Origin: Candidatus Dormiibacterota bacterium
GTDB lineage: Bacteria > Chloroflexota > Dormibacteria > UBA8260
Length of the DNA stretch: 9,613 nt
Assembly (NCBI GenBank): GCA_955652545.1
Contig: CATPCA010000229.1
Location: 1-9,613 of the forward strand
Reading direction: 5' to 3'
Position 1 is the first letter of the stretch. Every line of letters starts with the position of its first letter. Below the pieces are notes generated by a model. That model was not told the origin of the DNA, searched no databases, and worked only from the letters and a program-made list of their open reading frames with translations. Both the position numbers and the translations under genes were made by a program. Positions 5,386-9,613 of the stretch are shown here, piece after piece.

Positions 5386-7668
5386 GTGGCCGGTCCGCCG
5401 CCGCCAAGGCCGCCGAGGTCGGCGTCCCCAATGGGTCCGCGCCGCGCCACCAGGGCACGGGCGTCGCAGTCGCAGTCGCGCTGGCGGCTGAACAAACGCT
5501 GGAAGAAGGTGCTCGCCGCGGGGGCGGCATTCTTCGTGTTGTGCATGGTGGCGCTGGGCGGACTGGTCGCGTACGCGGCGATGACGCTCCCCGACATCAA
5601 CACCATCGGCCAGGCCACCGGCACCATCAAGATTCTCGACGTCCATGGGACGCTGATCGCGGAGGTCGGTCACAACAACGAGAACCGGCACCCCGTGACC
5701 ATCGATCAGATCGCGATGATCATGCAGCAGGCCACCGTCGCCGCCGAGGACCGCAACTTCTACCACGAGGGTGCCTTCAACCCGGCCCGGGTGGTCAAGG
5801 CACTGGTCGACGACATCATCCTCCGCCGCCCTGCCGAGGGTGCCAGCACGATCACGCAGCAACTGGCGAAGCAGGCATTCTTCGGCACCGACGCGTCGAA
5901 GTCACCGCTGCGCAAGGTGCGCGAGGCGCTGCTTGCCAATGAGCTGGACAGCAAGTACAGCAAGCAGCAGATCCTCGACCAGTACCTCAACATCAACTAC
6001 TACGGCGAGAACGCGTATGGCGTGGAATCGGCCGCGCTGCGCTACTTCGGCAAGCACGCCAAGGACCTCAACCTGACGGAGGCGTCGCTGCTCGCCGGCC
6101 TTCCCCAGGCACCGTCGTTCAACGATCCCTACAAGAACCCGGATGCCGCGTATTCGCGCATGCACTACGTGCTCGGCAGCCTGGTGGCTGTCGGCGACAT
6201 CACCCAAGCCGCCGCCGACGCAGTCGACCCGCTGGTGGGCGGCGATTCGCCCACGACTGCACAGCAGGCGCAGCAGCAGACCAATCGCCAGGCGCTGACT
6301 GCAGACCTCAGCAAAGGCAAGTCATCGTTGACCACCGGCCCGGCGCCACACTTCGTCGCCTACATCCAGGACCAGTTGCAGTCGATCTTCGGCCAGGACA
6401 ACCCCCAGTTCCTTCAGGGCGACCTGACCGTCAACACCACGCTCGATCTCAACATCCAGAACCTTGCCAACACCGCAGTGGTCAACGGTGTCGCCAAGCT
6501 GAAGAACGACGGCGCCACCAACGGCGCGCTGCTCATGATCGACCCGCACAACGGCAACATCGAGGCCATGGTTGGGTCTGCCAACTTCAACGACAACTCC
6601 ATTGCCGGCCAGTACAACATCGTGACGGCGTCACGGCGCCCGGGGTCATCCTTCAAGCCCTATGTCTATGAGACCGGATTCAAGAACGGGACGCTGAAGC
6701 CGGACACCATCCTGCATGACACCCGGGCGGAGTCGCAGAAGCTCGGCGGCGTGCCGGACTTCGACGGTCTGTATCAGGGCCCGATCACGGCTGCAGCTGC
6801 GCTGGTCCATTCGCGCAACATCGCCACCGAGGAGGCGATGCAGATCGCCGGTGTGCAGAACGTCATCAACTTCGCGTACGGCATGGGCATCTCGCAGACC
6901 CTCACGCCGCAGGCATCCAACCTGAGCACGGCGATCGGAACCTCTGCCGTGCGGATGATCGACCACGCCTCCGCGTATGCGTCGTTCGCCAACGGCGGAC
7001 ACAAGGTGGCGGCAAGGGGCATCCTCAAGATCACCGACGCCAGCGGCAACGTGCTCCGCGACTTCACCCAGCCGCCGAACCTCGGCGACACCATGACGCC
7101 GGCTCAGGCATGGACCATGACCGCGATCCTGCGCAACTACGCCAAGCAGTGGAACCTGAATTTCAAGTACGACACCGCCGGCAAGTCAGGCACCACGGAC
7201 AACTATGTGGACGCTTGGTACATGACCTACACACCATCCTGGGTGGTGGCGACGTGGGTCGGGCATACCAGTTCACAGCAGGCCGAGCAGGGGATGAACC
7301 AGGTGTTCGGTACCAGCACCGGTTCAGCCATGGCCGTGCCGTTCGTCAACAGCCTGCCCCAGCCGCGTGCGTTCACGCCGGTGTCCGGCAGCCTGCCCGA
7401 TTGTTCGTCGAGCGATGCGGCGTTCCGTGACAGGACGTCCGCGTGTCCGACACCCACGCCGACGCCGACGCCCACCCCGACCGCGACGCCGGCGCCCACG
7501 CCGGCGCCGACCGTGTCGGTCCCGCCGATCACCCTGGTGCCGATACCCACCCCGACCCTGCCCGGCCCGACCCCGGGGGGAGGAGGACAGGGAAGCCAGT
7601 CCACGCCGAAGCCGACGGGAGCGCAGCGGGCCGAGCCGCTGGGAGAGCCGCGGCGCCGGGTGGGCTAG
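5386..7668 (+). CDS. Bifunctional class A penicillin-binding protein (GT51 + transpeptidase)
   Basis: Polymerises and crosslinks peptidoglycan on the outer face of the membrane. It has 760 residues from GTG 5386: a cytoplasmic Pro/Arg-rich tail (1-40), transmembrane helix about 42-64, and a GT51 glycosyltransferase with catalytic Glu121 (AAEDRNFYHEGAF), GASTITQQLAKQ, RKVRE 176-180 and YGENAYGVESAALRYFGK. A linker leads to the penicillin-binding transpeptidase: nucleophile Ser421 in SSFK (SxxK), SRN 476-478 (SxN), and K600-S-G-T-T (KTG box, with Ser as second residue). From about residue 689 the tail is a Thr-Pro repeat followed by a Pro/Gly-rich end, a common wall-spanning extension in monoderm class A PBPs. 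GTG 5386 follows the previous stop by 2 nt, with AGGA 6 nt before; ATG 5431 is the alternative. It is last in the operon and meets the convergent zinc-ribbon gene after 15 bp. Confidence 0.93.
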   Translation: MAGPPPPRPPRSASPMGPRRATRARASQSQSRWRLNKRWKKVLAAGAAFFVLCMVALGGLVAYAAMTLPDINTIGQATGTIKILDVHGTLIAEVGHNNENRHPVTIDQIAMIMQQATVAAEDRNFYHEGAFNPARVVKALVDDIILRRPAEGASTITQQLAKQAFFGTDASKSPLRKVREALLANELDSKYSKQQILDQYLNINYYGENAYGVESAALRYFGKHAKDLNLTEASLLAGLPQAPSFNDPYKNPDAAYSRMHYVLGSLVAVGDITQAAADAVDPLVGGDSPTTAQQAQQQTNRQALTADLSKGKSSLTTGPAPHFVAYIQDQLQSIFGQDNPQFLQGDLTVNTTLDLNIQNLANTAVVNGVAKLKNDGATNGALLMIDPHNGNIEAMVGSANFNDNSIAGQYNIVTASRRPGSSFKPYVYETGFKNGTLKPDTILHDTRAESQKLGGVPDFDGLYQGPITAAAALVHSRNIATEEAMQIAGVQNVINFAYGMGISQTLTPQASNLSTAIGTSAVRMIDHASAYASFANGGHKVAARGILKITDASGNVLRDFTQPPNLGDTMTPAQAWTMTAILRNYAKQWNLNFKYDTAGKSGTTDNYVDAWYMTYTPSWVVATWVGHTSSQQAEQGMNQVFGTSTGSAMAVPFVNSLPQPRAFTPVSGSLPDCSSSDAAFRDRTSACPTPTPTPTPTPTATPAPTPAPTVSVPPITLVPIPTPTLPGPTPGGGGQGSQSTPKPTGAQRAEPLGEPRRRVG
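7448..7512 (+). repeat. Thr-Pro coding tandem repeat at the PBP C-terminus
   Basis: Imperfect 6-bp units (ACGCCG/ACCCCG-like) encode a run of Thr-Pro that grades into Ala-Pro-Thr-Pro. Such repeats can change length by slippage without a frameshift, giving a variable extracellular stalk. A shorter Pro/Thr-rich stretch follows to about 7580. Confidence 0.75.
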
Positions 7669-7683
7669 CCGGCCAGGTGAGCG

Positions 7684-8019
7684 TCAGCGCCGCTCGAGCA
7701 GCTCGCGAAAACCGCCCTGGTGACCGGAGAGGATGTCGCGGAGGTCCAGCAGCTCGTCCGAGCTGATCGGGTCGGGCACTGACGGGATGCCCTCGCTGAT
7801 CGTCGCGACCTTCTGCCCCTCGTTCTCGATGATCTCGCCGTCGGTCTGGAAGATGATCTGGAGGAGGTTCTCGTCGTCACAGGCGGCACACGTCACCCGC
7901 ACCAGGGCGCGGTTGCCCTGCTGGGTGATCACCTTGATCCCGCAGTCGGCCATGTTGGTGTTGCACACCGCGCAGCGGTAGCGCTTGGCCTGCGAGCGGA
8001 GCAGTTCTGGGAGGTCCAT
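7684..8019 (-). CDS. Zinc-ribbon protein, unknown function (leaderless)
   Basis: A 111-residue cytoplasmic protein. Two CxxC knuckles, Cys16/Cys19 (YRCAVCNTN) and Cys44/Cys47 (VTCAACDDEN), enclose about 25 residues with an extra Cys26, the layout of a zinc ribbon. A short beta-rich stretch (IIFQTDGEIIE) and an acidic C-terminal half follow, with SSDELLDLRDIL at about 86-97, possibly a helix for protein contact. No named family is recognised; short zinc-ribbon proteins of this type may bind nucleic acid or regulators. ATG 8019 is chosen because a TATACT -10 box ends only 6 nt upstream, which puts the transcription start at or next to the ATG; a longer upstream reading would run through this promoter. 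It is divergent from tRNA-Gln and convergent with the PBP gene. Confidence 0.75.
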   Translation of the reverse strand: MDLPELLRSQAKRYRCAVCNTNMADCGIKVITQQGNRALVRVTCAACDDENLLQIIFQTDGEIIENEGQKVATISEGIPSVPDPISSDELLDLRDILSGHQGGFRELLERR

Positions 8020-8025
8020 GGATCC

Positions 8026-8052
8026 AGTATAGACCCGCGCCCCGCTCGTCAA
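8026..8052 (-). promoter_or_regulatory. Promoter of the leaderless zinc-ribbon gene
   Basis: On the minus strand TTGACG (8052-8047) is followed after 15 nt by TATACT (8031-8026). The -10 box ends 6 nt before ATG 8019, leaving no room for a Shine-Dalgarno, so the transcript is probably leaderless. The 15-nt spacer is shorter than the usual 17; TTTTGA at a 17-nt spacing is a weaker alternative -35. Confidence 0.6.
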
Positions 8053-8122
8053 AACCGCTCCGAATGGGCGCCGCAGGCCGGTGCCGCGGCCACTATCCCC
8101 GGGGACCGCGCAGGCCCTCGGG

Positions 8123-8128
8123 GTAGAC
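8123..8128 (+). promoter_or_regulatory. -10 box (TAGACT) of tRNA-Gln
   Basis: TAGACT preceded by GGGG lies 14 nt before the mature tRNA 5' end, so transcription would begin a few bases upstream of the tRNA. No good -35 is visible. The GGG-TANNNT context matches that of the boxes at 3312 and 3778. Confidence 0.45.
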
Positions 8129-8142
8129 TGTGCCCCCGCCGC

Positions 8143-8217
8143 TGGGGAGTGGCCAAGTGGTAAGGCAGCTGATTCTGGATCAGCCAATCAGAGGTTCGAA
8201 TCCTCTCTCCCCAGCCA
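8143..8217 (+). tRNA. tRNA-Gln (anticodon CUG)
   Basis: A complete 75-nt cloverleaf. Acceptor stem TGGGGAG pairs with CTCCCCA over 7 bp. The D arm is GCC/GGC with loop AAGTGGTAA. The anticodon stem GCTGA/TCAGC holds loop TTCTGGA, giving anticodon CUG (Gln, codon CAG). The variable loop is 5 nt. The T arm AGAGG/CCTCT has loop TTCGAAT. Discriminator G and an encoded CCA end the gene at 8217. The last 25 nt up to 8215 recur exactly at 9524-9548, which marks the 3' end as a possible integration site. Confidence 0.97.
8191..8215 (+). repeat. Candidate attachment-site core in the tRNA-Gln 3' end (left copy)
   Basis: A 25-bp stretch covering most of the T arm, the 3' acceptor strand, the discriminator and the first C of CCA. 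It is identical to 9524-9548 in the same orientation, with mismatches immediately outside at both ends. tRNA 3' ends are the usual targets of tyrosine recombinases. Confidence 0.65.
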
Positions 8218-8233
8218 ACGGTTCTGAGATCAA

Positions 8234-8260
8234 AGACAGCCGATAAGGGCTGTTTCTCTT
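8234..8260 (+). terminator. Terminator-like hairpin downstream of tRNA-Gln
   Basis: ACAGCC (8236-8241) pairs with GGCTGT (8248-8253) around the 6-nt loop GATAAG, extendable by a G-T and an A-T pair, and is followed by TTCTCTT. The T tract is imperfect. It is 19 nt after the tRNA, the expected place for termination. Confidence 0.55.
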
Positions 8261-8336
8261 GTGCCACTGCGCTCGTACATCGCACCGGGCAGGCTCACCC
8301 CGCCGTTCGCCAGCCAGCCGGGAGGACGGCCACCTC

Positions 8337-9251
8337 CTAAGCAGCCGTGCGCATGCCACGGCGGCGCCAGAGCGACAGCAGCATCAGCGCGGCGCCAGCC
8401 CCTGCGATCGTGCCCCCGTAGGCCAAGGGCGGAACGGAGCCGGTTGACGGTGTTGCGATCGCGGCGGTGCCGTAGGTGAAGACGGCGCTGAGGGTGCGAT
8501 CATTCTTCGCAGTCAGCGTCTGCTTTCCGAACATCTGCCCTGGATGGTCCGGCGTGACTCGTCCGGAACCCCTGATGAACACGAAGGTCTCGGTCGCTCC
8601 GGCGGGGAAGTTCATCGTTTGCACGTATGTATGGCCGCTTCCTGCGCAGGGAGCGTTGCAGAGTTCCAGGCCGGTTTCTCCCCACTGGACCGTAAAGCCG
8701 TCCCCCTTCAGGGGCGTGCCGTTGATGGTGAGCTTGAATGTGAAGGTGACCAGACGGGGCTGGGTCTGGACGCTTGACGCCTCGGTGACGACCGTGCGCG
8801 CGGGGCCCGCACCGACGGCGAATGGGTCTGTGCCGCCCGTGGACGGAGTCGCAATGATGGTCGAGGCCGATCGGAAGGTATAGGACGCGCTGACTGTCCG
8901 GTTGGACGTGGGGATGACAGTCTGCTGACCGAATTCCTGGTCCGGGAGGGGCGTACCGTTGCCGACGAAGACGAACCGGTCGAACACGAACTGGACAGGA
9001 TTGCCGCCCTTCAGCCAGGACAGTGTCTTGGTGTATGTATGGCCCGCACCCACGCAGGGCGCCGCGCACAGTTCCACCTCGTGCTCTACACCAAAGCTGA
9101 ATTGAGATGGCGGGGTGCCGTTGATGGTGAGCTTGAAGGTAATCGTGACCTCCGGAGGAGTCTGTGCTCGAGCTGGCGATGCCGTCAGCGCTAGAGCTAG
9201 AGCGGCCATGACCAAGCTGCAACCCGTGAGCAATCCGAGGATCCCTTTCAC
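8337..9251 (-). CDS. Secreted, C-terminally anchored protein with two tandem repeat domains, unknown function
   Basis: A 304-residue surface protein; no family recognised. The signal peptide spans 1-29 (MKGILGLL, hydrophobic core, cleavage after ARA before Gln30). Two homologous domains follow, about 35-126 and 168-260, offset by 133 residues. Each opens with VT(I/F)TFKLTINGTP, has a C-x3-C pair (Cys62/66, Cys198/202) followed by GHTY, an F-V-F strand region, FG(Q/K)QT and a closing RT(V/L)SA strand, and is followed by IATPSTG. The look is of beta-sandwich domains with a likely disulphide. The end has a hydrophobic helix (278-295) and the basic tail RRRGMR, a wall/membrane-anchor layout; TPSTG is not a canonical LPxTG. 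GTG 9251 follows GGAGAT (9263-9258) at 6 nt; the upstream ATG 9377 would bury the signal peptide. Codons are less G/C-biased than in neighbouring genes. It lies between two copies of the tRNA 3' end. Confidence 0.82.
   Translation of the reverse strand: MKGILGLLTGCSLVMAALALALTASPARAQTPPEVTITFKLTINGTPPSQFSFGVEHEVELCAAPCVGAGHTYTKTLSWLKGGNPVQFVFDRFVFVGNGTPLPDQEFGQQTVIPTSNRTVSASYTFRSASTIIATPSTGGTDPFAVGAGPARTVVTEASSVQTQPRLVTFTFKLTINGTPLKGDGFTVQWGETGLELCNAPCAGSGHTYVQTMNFPAGATETFVFIRGSGRVTPDHPGQMFGKQTLTAKNDRTLSAVFTYGTAAIATPSTGSVPPLAYGGTIAGAGAALMLLSLWRRRGMRTAA
8716..9137 (-). repeat. Internal 399-bp-period duplication in the secreted protein gene
   Basis: A 23-bp block is identical at 8716-8738 and 9115-9137 (encoding FKLTINGT). 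The protein-level repeats share a 133-residue period. Elsewhere the copies have diverged, so the duplication is old, while this strand-forming segment remains conserved. Confidence 0.8.
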
Positions 9252-9523
9252 CGTCGTATCTCCGTCGGCCGGTCGCCTAGAAAGGGCGCTTCGTGGTCGG
9301 CGTCCATAGAACGACTTGTGGCCCGATTGCGTTCCGCATCGACAGCAGCAAGAGCGGGTGTGTGCTCCCGAGGTCATGAGACTCGATCGCCGCGGCGTGA
9401 GCCGCCGACCGTCCGACGGCCGTCCCGGCGTCCCGTGGTCCGCGGTCGGAGCGAACGGAAGATAAGTGAGGAACGAACCCTCACCCTCCCACTCTCGCCG
9501 CCACAGCGCTCACGCCCGGATTC
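9252..9523. other. Non-coding stretch upstream of the secreted protein gene
   Basis: I see no convincing gene. It must hold the minus-strand promoter of the gene starting at 9251, but no strong -35/-10 pair is visible; a weak TTCTAT-like box lies around 9306-9311 on the minus strand. A 7-bp inverted repeat (9405-9411 with 9443-9449) is within chance expectation. The plus-strand open frame running through it continues across the tRNA remnant and is not gene-like. Confidence 0.4.
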
Positions 9524-9548
9524 GAGGTTCGAATCCTCTCTCCCCAGC
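9524..9548 (+). repeat. Candidate attachment-site core, distal copy of the tRNA-Gln 3' end
   Basis: An exact 25-bp copy of 8191-8215, in the same orientation and 1333 bp away. The upstream sequence shows no D arm, anticodon arm or 5' acceptor strand, so this is a 3' fragment and not a second tRNA. After it the sequence reads TT instead of the CA of the mature end. Position and polarity fit the far end (attR-like) of an element inserted in tRNA-Gln. Confidence 0.65.
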
Positions 9549-9576
9549 TTCTCCTTGGACGTTTGGCGTACGCGCC

Positions 9577-9613
9577 ATGCACGTCCCTGAGCTCAAGAAG
9601 CTCAAGGCGGCAG
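9577..9613 (+). CDS. Possible start of a gene cut by the window edge
   Basis: From ATG 9577 the frame reads MHVPELKKLKAA and runs off the window. The short charged start resembles N-termini of transcription terminator Rho (an ELKK-type helix beginning the Rho_N domain), but 12 residues cannot establish this. No clear Shine-Dalgarno precedes the ATG. It may equally be another protein or non-coding. Confidence 0.25.
   Translation, partial: MHVPELKKLKAA

Noticed and set aside
8049..8285. Minus-strand 78-residue frame containing GERIRTSDWLIQNQLPYHLAT
   Set aside because: It is the antisense translation of tRNA-Gln, a known recurrent false protein in databases.
9219..9227. Lipobox-like LTGC (Cys11) in the secreted protein, making it a lipoprotein
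   Set aside because: The Cys is too near the N-terminus for a lipoprotein signal, and a standard ARA cleavage site lies after the hydrophobic core.
9252..9377. N-terminal extension of the secreted protein from ATG 9377
   Set aside because: It would place about 42 polar, Cys/Arg-rich residues before the signal peptide; GTG 9251 has a good Shine-Dalgarno and gives a standard signal peptide.
9405..9449. 7-bp inverted repeat with 31-bp spacer
   Set aside because: Short arms and long spacer in GC-rich DNA are within chance expectation.
9318..9590. Plus-strand 90-residue frame across the distal tRNA fragment
   Set aside because: Arg/Ser/Pro-rich with no gene-like features, and it runs through the tRNA-derived repeat.
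1..9613. CRISPR array, insertion sequence or riboswitch
   Set aside because: No regularly spaced repeats, transposase motifs or recognisable riboswitch cores were seen on either strand.

Overview
The window comes from a high-GC bacterium with dense, short-gap gene packing and strong codon bias for G/C in third positions. The mix of genes (OtsA-type trehalose-phosphate synthase, HspR-like MerR regulators, a holin-X-like/DUF3618-like membrane pair, a PBP1A with a Pro/Thr tail, a secreted protein with a C-terminal membrane anchor) suggests a monoderm-type soil lineage such as Actinomycetota, Chloroflexota or Dormibacterota. The phylum cannot be fixed from this sequence alone.

Layout. (1) 2-3019, plus strand: the 3' part of an NAD(P)-dependent aldehyde dehydrogenase, then a GT20 trehalose-6-phosphate synthase that appears to start at a CTG codon. 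(2) 3020-3226, minus strand: a 68-residue single-pass membrane protein whose stop codon abuts the synthase stop codon. (3) 3374-7668, plus strand: an HspR-like MerR regulator, then a tight run of a stand-alone response-regulator receiver, a second HspR-like regulator paralogous to the first, a holin-X-like membrane protein, a DUF3618-like membrane protein and a class A penicillin-binding protein. Overlapping or nearly touching ends suggest that the receiver-to-PBP genes form one operon joining signalling to the cell envelope. (4) 7684-8019, minus strand: a zinc-ribbon protein, apparently leaderless. (5) 8143-8217, plus strand: tRNA-Gln(CUG) with encoded CCA, followed by a terminator-like hairpin. 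(6) 8337-9251, minus strand: a secreted, C-terminally anchored protein built from two copies of a roughly 133-residue unit. (7) 9577 to the edge: the possible start of another gene.

The main non-obvious structure is a 25-bp exact direct copy of the tRNA-Gln 3' end at 9524-9548. It lies 1333 bp downstream in the same orientation and encloses the secreted-protein gene. This is the arrangement left by site-specific integration into a tRNA gene, so 8191-9548 may be a very small integrated element, a decayed remnant, or a satellite whose integrase is elsewhere.

Secondary observations are two regulator paralogues flanking a stand-alone receiver, a recurring GGG(T)-TANNNT promoter-like motif before several transcription units, and non-standard start codons (CTG for the synthase, TTG for the receiver) that only become visible when Shine-Dalgarno sequences are used to place starts.
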